Of a DNA stretch of 20,471 bases, positions 1-8,782 are shown one piece after another. The notes under the pieces are model-generated. The model was not told the DNA's origin and did not search any database. It saw only the letters and a program-made list of their open reading frames with translations. Within the stretch, counting starts at the first letter, position 1. Each line of letters begins with the position of its first letter. The position numbers and the translations under genes are program-made. Origin of the DNA: Bacteroidota bacterium (GTDB lineage: Bacteria; Bacteroidota; Bacteroidia; AKYH767-A; OLB10); NCBI GenBank assembly GCA_016717725.1, contig JADKFA010000035.1:1-20471 (forward strand). Reading direction: 5' to 3'.

Positions 1-222
1 GAAAAATATTTACAAGACATTTGATAAGCAGAGCCTTTCAAAACCAAGATTCGCTGCACTCGACTTATAGGTAGCACTATAATCTTGGTCAAGTTGACAT
101 CATTAATTCATTCCTAATGATAAACTATCCTTCTAAACTTTTCATCATTTTGCCAAGAAGAGTTTTTCAAAATTATTTGAAACAACAATTAAAGTTTCAG
201 GAGATAATGCAATAGGCTGATG
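1..222. other. Unassigned left edge of window
   Basis: No gene can be named here. On the minus strand, short open stretches of 25 to 35 codons follow the presumed stop of the glycosyltransferase gene and read like coding sequence, but they lie in different frames separated by stops. One of them runs off the left edge of the window. Given the dense frame breaks next door, this could be the tail of the glycosyltransferase or the start of the next gene downstream. Confidence 0.3.
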
Positions 223-1675
223 CTATATATCCTTTGAATAGACCATTACTCCAGCATTGGAAAAGGATCCGGGAACTGAACTAAATATGGAAACTTTTCA
301 GCGATGATCATTTCCGCCGCAGGTGCATGATAATTGATAGACCAACCATGAATCATTGTTGCGCGGTAAGTATCACCATTTATTCATCCTACAAAATGAC
401 TGCTCTATTACGAAGATATTGTTCAAATACAGGAGAAGAAGGATATCTTTTCGAATAATAATGAATGTAATTTGGATGGATCCACGTTATAATAAAGGGA
501 AGTTTCAAACGGTCATGTTATAAATCTCATACATTTTTCAGCTGCAATTAAGCAGAACAAAATTTTGTTCACTATAAAATTGTTACATGCAAATCAGTGC
601 TATGCAGAGATTAAAATAAATAATTAGCTGCCTTAATTACTTTTGTTAAAAACTAGGGTTTCAGACCAGGGCATCTGAAAAATGCAAGGGGAAACTGACA
701 ATAGATGGAATATAGCGAAAAACTGGATTCTTGTAAACATATGAAAGCCAAGTACGCGATTAAGGCGGAAGAATAAAGCAAAGTGTATACCACTTATATT
801 GCCTTCAATCTTACTGCAAACTTAAAACAAAACACGTAATAACACAATTAATGCAGAATTAAACATGAAACGTGAAAAAAAACCTTTCATTAAACAATAC
901 ATTGCATGTTTCCAGATGGCATCTTTTTCCGGGTGGCTTTCTTGGCCTTCAGATTACCCCCAAACCACCTAGATACTAAAGTTGATGCAAGAAAACATTT
1001 GCATTAGAATATAAAACAAGAACATTAAAAAGTCCACAAGCTGAATGGCACAATCTATTTTCCTTTGGATCAAAAAACAATCCTGACCAAGACCAGCAAT
1101 GGCTGTAAAAACTGAAATAAATAATAATCCATTTGTTCCCACCCTCCATAAATGGAAAATAAACTCTTGTTGCTGTTGCAACTCTTACGATTCAAGAGAT
1201 TTCCACGTCATAAGTAGATTTAAAGAATACAAAACCAGCGCCAAACTAAAAAGCAAATCCACACAGGGCTACGCAAGTTAGGGCGAGTTGGAAAAGTAAA
1301 GAATTCGACATTCCAACGCAACAAAAACAGTAGTTACTTACACTAGTAGAAATTTTCCGAAAAAGTTTTTTGTTGAGATACAACAACGGAATAGATAATA
1401 TACCTAAGAACACAAATGGAAAACGCAACACTTCTTCACTCCACTCCAAGCGGGTAGGTCCAAGTCCAAAGAAAGATTGAAGGCCGATGGGATGCATATC
1501 CGTTAATCGAAATTTCTTGTTCCGATCATTTTCAGAAAAGGAACTATAAATTTAACCTTGTAGTAGCCCTCAACTCATCATTGCTGAGACCAGTCCGTAT
1601 AATTATAAAATCGAAATAGTGCTCCAATGAAAACCGAACACCTGCGATTTTATCTTCAGGGTCAAATCGTTTCAT
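223..1675 (-). CDS. GT39/ArnT-like membrane glycosyltransferase (frame-broken)
   Basis: Probable polytopic membrane glycosyltransferase that would move a sugar from a polyprenyl-phosphate donor onto a lipid or protein acceptor outside the inner membrane. No single frame spans it. Joining minus-strand frames gives the family pattern in order: a short N-terminal segment with an acidic DE pair (SNDELRATTRLN, about 1563-1600), then the motif HPIGLQSF (about 1474-1497), then SEEVLRFPFVFLGILSIPLLY (about 1380-1440), which is the first membrane helix block of GT39 proteins. A region near 1270-1310 can be read as the usual S-Q-x-A-R-x-Y motif once indels are allowed. Hydrophobic segments continue to about 640. 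A soluble tail with MIHGWSINYHAPAAEMIIAE lies near 290-350 and VYSKDI plus stop near 223. The start 1675 lies 6 bases after rlmB, as the last gene of the operon. The family call is reasonable; substrate is unknown, and the end is uncertain. Confidence 0.5.
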
Positions 1676-1681
1676 TGTCAC

Positions 1682-2433
1682 TTAATTTTCGACGTTGACA
1701 TACTTTATTTCTAGAGCACCATTCCGGTAGCCACAGAAACATTATAAGAAGCTACGGATCTTCCATTGTAATTTCACAGAATCATCGCACGTTTAATATA
1801 CTCCGGTGAGACCCCATTCTCTTCACTTCCATGATGATTGCGATAGGTCCTGTTAAATCCTTATCACGAGCTAGAGCGTTTGCCTTTTCATGAACAGGCT
1901 ACCACCTTAAATTCCACAAGTTTTTAAATAATCAATAGTATCCTTCAAATTATGTCTTCTCTACAGATGGGCATATGATGCAATGCAATCGGCACTTGTT
2001 TTTACTGCATCCGCTGTAATCAGGGCAGAACCTCTTGAAGGAATAATAATTGCATTTACTCCGGTACATTCGGCAGTACGTGCGATGGCTCCCAAGTTTC
2101 AGTATCCGTAATTCGATCTAAGATAAGAACATCGGCAGCATTTTACCTGATTCAGAAATTCCGGGAATAATCTCTTCACTTTTCAATAAGAAACGGTGGA
2201 GAGATAAGCAATAACCCCTGATGATTATTTCTTGTTAAACGATTTAATTTTTCGACAGGAACAGATTGAAAATGCAAACCTGTTTTTTCTAATTCCGTTT
2301 TTAACTCACGGGCCAAAGGATTATTCAATCCATTTTGGATAAATACCTTTTCAAATTCCTTTCAGCTTGAAGTGCTTCCATCACTGCTCGCGTACCATAG
2401 ATCATGGTTAAATCACTTTCCTCTTTATACATT
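1682..2433 (-). CDS. rlmB: 23S rRNA (guanosine-2'-O-)-methyltransferase RlmB (frame-broken)
   Basis: SPOUT-family (TrmH/SpoU) methyltransferase, expected to methylate the ribose of G2251 (E. coli numbering) in the peptidyl-transferase P loop of 23S rRNA using SAM. The frame is broken repeatedly, but pieces follow the family in order: MIYGTRAVMEALQA at the N-terminus (the substrate-binding domain of RlmB begins with this I-x-G-x-x-x-V-x-E-A pattern), a segment with LTRNNHQG near 2210-2250, then near the C-terminus the SPOUT motifs with GPIAIIMGSEENGVSPEYI (about 1800-1845, needing one extra G) and SYNVSVATGMVL (about 1714-1750). The ATG at 2433 is 6 bases after the upstream stop; a second in-frame ATG at 2405 is possible. 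The stop at 1682 assumes one indel; without it the frame stops at 1711. About 250 codons is the normal family length. Identification is firm; exact ends are less so. Confidence 0.8.
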
Positions 2434-2439
2434 CTCTAT

Positions 2440-3693
2440 TAATTATCATTTACAATACGACCTTGGCGCCATTGATCAACGGCAAGGTACCAAACATTTT
2501 CATAAACGGGTTGGCGGATGAGCGCGTAATCATTATTAGAAAATGGATTATTCATTTTCTAAAGATGAAAAAGTATATCAGGAAACCAACAAGTCCTGAA
2601 TATGTCCATTGTTCGGTCTCTGCATCTCTATAAATTGAGATTGGTTGACCCATTATCAAATAAATCATTCCACGGTCGTTTTCCATCCTTCCATATAAGA
2701 AGTAAAAGCTCGATTTGCATCTTGCACACGATTATAAAATGCCCCTAATTAATCCGCGCGCTCTTTCTGGCGACCCTCCTACTTCCAGCCAAAACGCATC
2801 CAGTTCTGCCTTCTTATTCTCCGCGTGCATTAAATGTTCGTACTCCTTTCTTGTTGTCAAATATCGAGTTGCCTCAATAAGTTGCTCGGGCTTTGTCACC
2901 TTTAGAAAATCGACATCCATACAATTTATTGTTAATCCGCTAACAAATTGGTATCCATTTGAAAATAATAAATTCCATGTCGGGGCAAATTAATATTTCC
3001 AAAATCGTTTTTATGCAAAAAAACACTATCCGAATACATACTAAATTTTCATCATCAATCACCCAAAAGGCATGCTGCTAAAGGAAAATCTCTAAAATAA
3101 CATCGCACCCACAACGCCTCTAGACCAGGGAAATTCGTTTCAATAGCAATGGAAGAAGAGCCCGACAAATTATTATTATAACTAAGTTGGCCTTTATTTT
3201 TTTTAACAATAAAACTTTGATTGGTTAATTTACTTCTACTATTAATCACAATATTTCGAATAGACTCAGCTTTCCGATTGAGGTCTTTAAACTTCAATCG
3301 AAGGATACTACCATCTCTAAAGAGGACGCAATTGATAAGGAATCGCTTACTGCGGAGAAATCTTTATCGGATCATAACTGAAACTGCACTGAACCAGAAT
3401 CAGAAGGAGGGCAGTAGAATACGTATCGAATATCGAATATTCCACCAACAGCTACTTGAAAATGATTTGCACCATCATTTACAAAGAGCAAATCCTTTTC
3501 TTCAACAGAAAATGAAGCATAGAGAGCTCCTAACTTTTATGAAACAATAAAACATCAGGTGAAAATGTTTCAGACTGATAAAAAAGCTGTGTCGTCAAAT
3601 TTTCATTACTTAGTTTTGAGGATGTTTTACATCCCACAAAAACAGAAAAAAAAAAGCAACCAGAACCCAATTCACAAATTGGATTCTTCGCAT
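2440..3693 (-). CDS. GWxTD domain-containing lipoprotein (frame-broken)
   Basis: Protein of the GWxTD family, found mainly in Bacteroidota and relatives, of unknown molecular role. The N-terminus MRRIQFVNWVLVAFFF, followed by a hydrophobic run and a Cys in V-G-C-K, is a lipoprotein signal; a T homopolymer at about 3650 breaks the frame there. The mature part continues through about 400 codons. A clean stretch at 2732-2920 precedes the defining motif. At about 2670-2690 the translation gives E-G-W-K-T and, after supplying one missing G, D-R-G-M-I-Y-L-I-M-G-Q-P, matching the GWxTD signature and its following I-Y-x-x-x-G-x-P. The C-terminus VWYLAVDQWRQG also fits the family. About 418 codons is typical. 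It lies 32 bases after rmuC and 6 bases before rlmB, so co-transcription is likely. Expected location is the periplasmic or outer face of a membrane, anchored by lipid. Confidence 0.8.
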
Positions 3694-3725
3694 TGAACAC
3701 TTGAGTTTTGTTGACGAAAACAACA

Positions 3726-5102
3726 TTATTTCGACTGTATATTAGCATTTACATCTTCATTACCCTCGTCCAACTCTTCCATATCTTCTGTACGGTCGAT
3801 TAACTTCTGATTAATTTGCTTCGTTGTTTTTACTCCTAACTTTTTCAAACTTTCAACTCTCGAAACTAATTTGCCACGACCGGTATGCAATTTATTCATC
3901 GTGCTTTCGTAGGCAGACTGCGCATCATTCATTTCTTCCCAACTGAAATCATATCGTCAATCAATGCAGAAAACTTATCATACAAAGGTCACCTGATTGT
4001 CGAGCAATTTCCACTGCGTTCTTATTTTGGTATTCCAATCGCCAGATACTTGCAATAGTTCGCAACGTGTAGCTAGCAAAGTAGAAGTAGTTACGAGCAC
4101 TATATTCTTTTCAAAAGCCTCATTAAACAATTCATGATCTTGTTCAATAGCGAGTGCGAACGCGGGTTCTACCGGAATAAATAGCAAAACAAAATCCAAG
4201 GTATTTATACCGTGCAAGGATTGATAATTCTTTCCCTCAAATCCTTAATATGCTTACGTACCGAGCTAAGATGTTCTCTTAACGCTAAAGCTTTGGCAAC
4301 ATCGTCTTCTTCATTTGCATAACGTTCATAGGCGATTAAAGACACTTTAGCATCCACCACAATACTCTTCCTTCGGGCAGACTAATAATTACATACCTGG
4401 CTGAAAACGTTTACCTTCATCAGACTGCAGACTTGTTTACAAAATACCCGCGTCCTTTCACCAATCCAGAGCGCTCCAATGTTTTTTCTAAAATCATCTC
4501 ACCCCAATTACCTTGTGTTTTTGCTTGACCTTTTAATGCAGAAACCAAATTGCGCGCTTCATCACCAATCGACTTATTCATCGTTTGCAATTGAACTAAT
4601 TGTTCCTTTAGCGATTGATTCTCTTTAATACGCTCTTCATGGGAAGTTCGAACTTGAGTTTCAAATTTCTCTATTTTATCCTTAAGAGGATTTAAGATAT
4701 CATCCAACTTTGTTTTATGATCATCTTGAATACGTTGTGAATTCTTTAAAACAATATCCGATGCAATTGCGCTAAACTGTTCTTTCATCTGCACTCGAAT
4801 TGTTTCCAATTCACTTTTATGTTCAGTGAGACGAGCTTCTAAAGATTGCGCAACTGTTTTCAGCTTTTACTTTAGAGCATTCAATTCCTTCAATTCGATT
4901 TGCAAGCCTTTGACTTATTTGTTCAGCTTTTACCACTTGCGATCGCAGATCATCAACTTGCTGAAGTAAAACAGCCTTTTTCTTTCCACATTTATCGTCA
5001 AAGATGAAGCATTATTCAAATCATCTTCTGATCGCATCTTCAAAAAAGGTAAGAGCAAAAGCTCCTACCACGACTCCTACAATTAAAAATTAAATCCATC
5101 AT
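3726..5102 (-). CDS. rmuC: DNA recombination protein RmuC (frame-broken)
   Basis: RmuC limits DNA inversions at short inverted repeats in E. coli and is thought to carry a PD-(D/E)XK nuclease-like core. The start ATGATG at 5102 leads into one membrane helix (residues about 4-20, rich in Val, Gly and Phe), then a long coiled coil, then the core. In the core QGNWGEMILEKTLERSGL (about 4465-4520) is the RmuC signature, followed by DFVLLFIPVEPAFALA near 4130-4195 and a C-terminal helical region with MNKLHTGRGKLVSRVESLKK (about 3840-3905). The tail is acidic. About 459 codons fits the family (420-500). Several indels break the frame, notably near 3940, 4220-4400 and 4860-5030. The neighbours holA and the HSDR_N protein also concern DNA, but a shared pathway is only inference. 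Confidence 0.85.
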
Positions 5103-5106
5103 CAAA

Positions 5107-5114
5107 CAAAGATA
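5107..5114 (-). promoter_or_regulatory. TATCTTTG -7 box before rmuC
   Basis: A perfect match to the Bacteroidota -7 consensus TAnnTTTG lies only 4 bases before the first ATG of rmuC. No TTG sits at the usual distance upstream. With a start site a few bases downstream of the box the transcript would be nearly leaderless, or translation would begin at the second ATG (5099). Confidence 0.4.
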
Positions 5115-5143
5115 AGAAATGCCTTAGCACACCCTAGTCCACC

Positions 5144-5165
5144 CAAAAAGTCATTAGACTTTTTG
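5144..5165. terminator. Perfect 9-bp inverted repeat, terminator-like
   Basis: CAAAAAGTC and GACTTTTTG form a perfect 9-bp stem with a 4-base loop between the end of the HSDR_N gene (5290) and the start of rmuC (5102). The stem itself supplies the A-rich and T-rich sides, so it could act as an intrinsic terminator for the HSDR_N transcript. The stem is G+C-poor, which makes it weak. Confidence 0.5.
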
Positions 5166-5289
5166 TTCCTAATTGACGATTGATTGTGAAGCAAGATTCA
5201 GATAATGTTGTTAAACAAAAGTAAGAATTGCTTCAAAATCAATAAAGTTAATCCTGCGCATTGAATTAAAATGTATCGTCGGGATTAAG

Positions 5290-5755
5290 TCAAGTCACTG
5301 AGGACTCAAATTCTGGTAATGATTCCATAAATTCAAATTGATCTGTTCTGATCTTTTCAAACAATAATGCTCATTTCCATTAGTCAACAGCACATGAGAC
5401 ACCTGGAGAGAAAATTATACCGAGCGGCTTGCAAAAATGTCTCTTGAGAAATCTTTACAGATGGTGCTTTACATTCAGCTATTAGCCAAGGAGCTCCAGA
5501 TCGATCATAGATGACCACATCCGCACGTTGGGACAAGCCATTCACTTTCACTATTTTCTCGACGGCCATAAGCGCTAAAGGATATTGATAGACCTGCACC
5601 ATAAATTGAATAAGATTTTGGCGCACCCATTCTTCAGGAGTTAAGGCCACAAATCGTCTCCTTACTGAGTCAAAAAATTTGTTTACTTTGCCCTTGTTCA
5701 CGACCCTGAAAGAAAAATCTGGAAAGTTCAAGTGTTCCAATGTAGAATCATTCAT
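5290..5755 (-). CDS. Stand-alone HSDR_N (type I restriction R subunit N-terminal) domain protein
   Basis: About 154 codons, carrying only the N-terminal nuclease-like domain of type I restriction R subunits, without the helicase part. Visible features: FVALTPEEWVRQNLIQFMVQ, the conserved helix block, then VEKIVKVNGLSQRADVVIYD, then AECKAPSVKI. The D in RADVVIYD and the ECK triplet fit a PD-(D/E)XK active site. One indel at about 5390-5400 shifts the frame; beyond it the protein continues as VLLTNGNEHY and ends with an FEFMESLPEF motif and a TGA at 5290, the usual end of this Bacteroidota family. It is divergent from amn and upstream of rmuC. Proteins of this type often sit next to holA in Bacteroidota. 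Biochemical activity is not known to me. Confidence 0.8.
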
Positions 5756-5818
5756 TGCTCAAAATTACATTTCTAATAGGAGGAATAAAATTATAACTCC
5801 AACTTGTAAAAATATACT
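5756..5818. promoter_or_regulatory. Divergent promoter region between HSDR_N gene and amn
   Basis: This 63-base spacer must hold promoters for both directions. On the minus strand TAATTTTG (5767-5760) matches the TAnnTTTG -7 consensus exactly and ends 4 bases before the HSDR_N ATG, the same spacing as at rmuC. On the plus strand the best candidate is a near match, TACATTTC (5766-5773), 45 bases before the amn ATG. An AGGAGG at 5778-5783 is 35 bases from any start and probably has no role in translation. Confidence 0.4.
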
Positions 5819-6590
5819 ATGAAAAGTAAAAAGAAATAGTTGAAAATTGGCTTCCAAGATACACTGGAGAGAAGCTCGAGAAGTTTGGAAAATACATCTT
5901 ACTTACTAATTTCCAACACTATGTGGAGTTATTTGCTACATGGAACAAAGTGAAAAATTGTTGGATTAGACAAGCCGATGTCTTGTGCAACGGCCAAAAG
6001 GAATTACCATCATCAACTTTGGCATCGGGAGTGCCAATGCCGCCACAATTATGGATTTGTTAGGTAGTATTAAGCCTAAAGGCCGTTTTATTCTTAGGAA
6101 ATGTGGTGGTTTAAAAAGAAAAATAAAGTTGGAGATTTGATATTACCCATAGCAGCTATTCGAGGCGAAGGAACATCCAACGACTATTTTCCGCCTGAAA
6201 TACCAGCTTTACCCGCATTTAGTTTACAGAAGGCTGTTTCCACCTCCATTCGAGATTTCGGAAAAGACTATTGGACAGGAACTGTATACACCACCAACCG
6301 AGGAGTATGGGAGCACGATTCCGAATTCAAAAAATACTTAACCAAACTGCGATGCATGGGTATTGATATGGAGACGGCGACTATCTTCATAACGGGATTT
6401 GCAAACCAAATTTCTACAGGTGCATTATTATTAGTATCGGATCAACCCATGATTCCAGAGGGGAATTAAGACTGCAGAAAGCGACACCAAAGTAACAAAG
6501 AGTTATGTGGAAGATCACATAAAAATTGGAATTGCTGCATTGAACGAAATCATCAACAATGGTAACACCGTAAAACATTTGAAATTTTAA
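5819..6590 (+). CDS. amn: AMP nucleosidase (frame-broken)
   Basis: Expected to hydrolyse AMP to adenine and ribose 5-phosphate in the cytosol, a purine salvage and adenylate-balance step. Across indels the protein matches the short Bacteroidota AMP nucleosidase (about 257 residues) almost end to end: ENWLPRYTGEKLEKFGKYIL and LTNFQHYVELFATWNKVK at the N-terminus, TIINFGIGSANAATIMDLL, then LILPIAAIRGEGTSNDYFPP (the phosphorylase-superfamily ribose/base region), MGIDMETATIFITGFA (the catalytic M-E-T/S-A region) and GALLLVSDQPMIPEG. The stop at 6590 follows VKHLKF. Frame breaks lie near 5835, 5960-5975, 6095 and 6467. It lies 17 bases before holA, so they are likely co-transcribed. The alternative, futalosine hydrolase MqnB, was considered because mqnA is nearby, but the N-terminal block and length favour AMP nucleosidase. 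Confidence 0.88.
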
Positions 6591-6607
6591 ATTAGGATTG
6601 AAGAGGA

Positions 6608-7666
6608 ATGGCGCAGAAGACAATTGATGAAATAAAAAGAGATTTAAAAATAAAATCTACCATCCTGTCTATTTATTACAAGGAGATGAACCGTATTATA
6701 TAGATGTTGTAACAGACATGTTAGAAAATTCCGTGCTTGATGACATGGAAAAAGAATTTAATCAGACTGTGCTTTACGGTAAAGACTGTGAAATATTAAG
6801 TTTGATAAGTGCAGCTAAAAGATATCCGATGATGTCGAATTATCAAGTTGTCATCATTAAAGAAGCACAGGAAATAAAAGCACTCCTACCAAAAGCGAAG
6901 AGTAAAAGTGACGATGGAGGAGAAGAAAAAAACGATAGTGTTCCACTATTAAATTACCTTACGAATCCACTTTCTTCGACGCTCCTTGTATTAGCGATGA
7001 AGTACAAAGGACTTGACAAGCGAGGAAAATTGTACAAAGCCATCGAAAAAAACGGAGTTGTATTTGAGTCGAAGAAGTTGTACGACGACAAACTTCCTAA
7101 ATGGATTGAAAACTATTTAGCAGAAAAAAATTCGAAGATCACTCCGAAAGCGGCACAACTTATGTCGGAGCATTTAGGAAATGATTTATCGAGAATCGCC
7201 AATGAATGTGACAAATTGCTAATCAATATTAAATCGAAAGAAACAATAGACGTACAACATATTGAACTTTATATTGGAGTTAGCAAGGAGTTTAATATTT
7301 TGAATTACAAAAGCACTAGGCAAAAGAGATGTTTATACTTGCATAAAGATTGCAAATTACTTTACAGCAAATCCAAAAAGCAATCCCATACAAGTTACGA
7401 TGGCAATGCTTTACTCCTATTTCTCTAAACTGTTATTATTTCATTCATTGAATGACAAATCCAGAAACGCTGTTGCTGTTGCATTAAAAGTAAATCCATT
7501 TTTTGTAGATGATTATTTCACGGCAGGAAAAAACTACAGTCCGGAACACGTAGAAAAAAACATCAGTTTACTTCGCGAATTTGATTTAAAATCGAAAGGT
7601 GTAGGTGGCTCCACCTTGGGGAACGAAGATTACATGAAAGAATTTGTATATAAATTAATTCACTAG
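6608..7666 (+). CDS. holA: DNA polymerase III subunit delta (frame-broken)
   Basis: Delta subunit of the clamp loader, which opens the beta sliding clamp at primed sites during replication. About 352 codons, normal for the family. From the ATG at 6608 the N-terminus reads MAQKTIDEIKRDL, then, after an indel near 6650, YHPVYLLQGDEPYYIDVV, the typical delta start (P-x-Y-L-L-x-G-x-E-x-x-x-I). The AAA+-like region follows, with YPMMSNYQVVIIKEAQEI and a lid-domain block MSEHLGNDLSRIANECDKLL. A second break near 7295-7310 precedes the C-terminal collar domain, which ends at VYKLIH and stop 7666. The gene is essential, so two frameshifts in a conserved protein point to sequence error. It lies between amn and mqnA with gaps of 17 and 7 bases. 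Confidence 0.9.
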
Positions 7667-7673
7667 AAAACGT

Positions 7674-8412
7674 TTGCAAAACAAAACTCGAATATCTGTT
7701 GTTTCCTATTTAAATGCTCGACCTTTTGTATTTGGTATGGAGAATCAATTGCTGGAAGATGAATTCCTCATTGAAAAAGACATCCCCTCTACTTGCGCCC
7801 ATAAACTTATCTCAATCAAACGGACATCGGTTTAATTCCAGTAGCGATGATTTCCTCTTTAAAAGAATCACATCTTATCACTTCCTATGGAATTGTTGCA
7901 GATGGAAAAGTAGATTCGGTTGTACTTGTTAGTAATACTCCATTATCACAAATAAAGAAAATCGTATTAGACCAAGAGTCGAGAACATCCGTATTACTTG
8001 CAAAATTCTGGCTAAGGAATTATGGGGCATCCATCCTGAATGGATCAACGAAAATAAGGAAAGTGCAATTCTTCAAGAAGAAGAATTTACAGCAGCTGTT
8101 ATAATTGGAGACCGAGCATTGAGATACAAATCACAGTTTACCTATTGCTATGACTTAGCAGAATGTTGGAAAGAGCTTACAGGGCTTCCCTTCGTTTTTG
8201 CTGCTTGGGTGAGTAACAAAATAATTGATGACCGAATAATTCAAAAGCTAGAATCCGCATTTCATTATGGTGTCTCCCATCGTGAGGATCTCTTTCCAAT
8301 ATTAGCAACAGAATATCCCGAATTTAATATTTCGCAATACTTACACGAAAGAATACTTTATAAAATAGATAGCAAAGCTCAGGAGGGACTTCAACTATTT
8401 TTAAAAAGATAG
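7674..8412 (+). CDS. mqnA: Chorismate dehydratase MqnA (frame-broken)
   Basis: First enzyme of the futalosine route to menaquinone: it dehydrates chorismate to 3-[(1-carboxyvinyl)oxy]benzoate. Its fold is that of periplasmic-binding-protein-like MqnA/MqnD. Seen here: ISVVSYLNARPFVFG at the N-terminus (the S-x-x-x-x-L-N-x-x-P-x family start), DIGLIPVAMISSL (the D-x-x-L-x-P-V/I motif), GIVADGKVDSVVLVS, VLDQESRTSVLLAKI, then IIGDRALRY and LPFVFAAWV, all standard MqnA blocks. Breaks lie near 7815 and 8005. No ATG precedes the first conserved residues; the TTG at 7674, 7 bases after the holA stop, is the best start. About 245 codons is normal. Presence of mqnA implies the futalosine pathway rather than the classical Men pathway; the other mqn genes are not in this window. 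Confidence 0.9.
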
Positions 8413-8431
8413 AGAAATTACATTAAAAATA

Positions 8432-8719
8432 TTAAGCTCTATGGTCGCCATCAAAATCGAAAAGGCGATCGGTATCGTCCGATGCTTTTTTTATCAATTG
8501 CATTTGCGTTTTCGTCAAACCTTGATCTTGATTATTCATTCGAGCGTTAATTTTTTCGCTAGATGAGGTAGCCTTCTTACGACTTGGGATTAAGCGAACC
8601 ATCAATTCATTCACAAAAGTTAATCGTTGCGCGGGTTCTAGCTGTTGCAACAAACTTTTCATTTGAACGATGCAATCATCGAGTTCTTTCTTTACTTGAG
8701 TTTCAGAATTAGTTTTCAT
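8432..8719 (-). CDS. Hypothetical 95-residue protein
   Basis: I do not recognise this protein. It is 95 residues, starts at an ATG (8719), and is charged and Gln-rich with no signal peptide or membrane helix. The N-terminal half looks helical (EELD-type heptads, then QMKSLLQQLEPAQRLTFVNE). A basic linker (RKKATSSSEK) follows, then a C-terminal helix and an acidic end, FDFDGDHRA. It starts 63 bases after the likely end of the kinase gene on the same strand and may share its transcript. It is convergent with mqnA, with a 19-base gap. A small partner of the two-component pair is possible, but nothing in the sequence shows it. The frame is intact, and its composition resembles that of its neighbours. 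Confidence 0.6.
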   Translation of the reverse strand: MKTNSETQVKKELDDCIVQMKSLLQQLEPAQRLTFVNELMVRLIPSRKKATSSSEKINARMNNQDQGLTKTQMQLIKKASDDTDRLFDFDGDHRA

Positions 8720-8742
8720 GGTTGTGGTTTTTGTCTTTTTAC

Positions 8743-8760
8743 GTTAAAGTGGTTAAAGTG
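8743..8760. repeat. Perfect tandem 9-bp repeat GTTAAAGTG x2
   Basis: Two exact head-to-tail copies of GTTAAAGTG lie 24 bases upstream of the start of the 95-residue protein, on the opposite strand CACTTTAACCACTTTAAC. A related CACTTTAG occurs at 8813-8820. The position suits an operator or a promoter-upstream site, but two short copies could arise by chance in A+T-rich DNA. Confidence 0.4.
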
Positions 8761-8782
8761 TCTCAGGCCATAAAATCTTCTG

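Noticed and set aside
1099..1281. Plus-strand 60-codon open frame
   Set aside because: It lies opposite the membrane-helix region of the glycosyltransferase and has low-complexity Asn, Ser, Cys and Lys content with no recognisable family.
5778..5783. AGGAGG as ribosome binding site for amn
   Set aside because: It lies 35 bases from the ATG with no start codon at the right distance, and Bacteroidota rarely depend on such sites.
5819..6590. Futalosine hydrolase (MqnB) instead of AMP nucleosidase
   Set aside because: The location beside mqnA is suggestive, but the length of about 257 residues and the N-terminal ENWLPRYTG block match the Bacteroidota AMP nucleosidase family.
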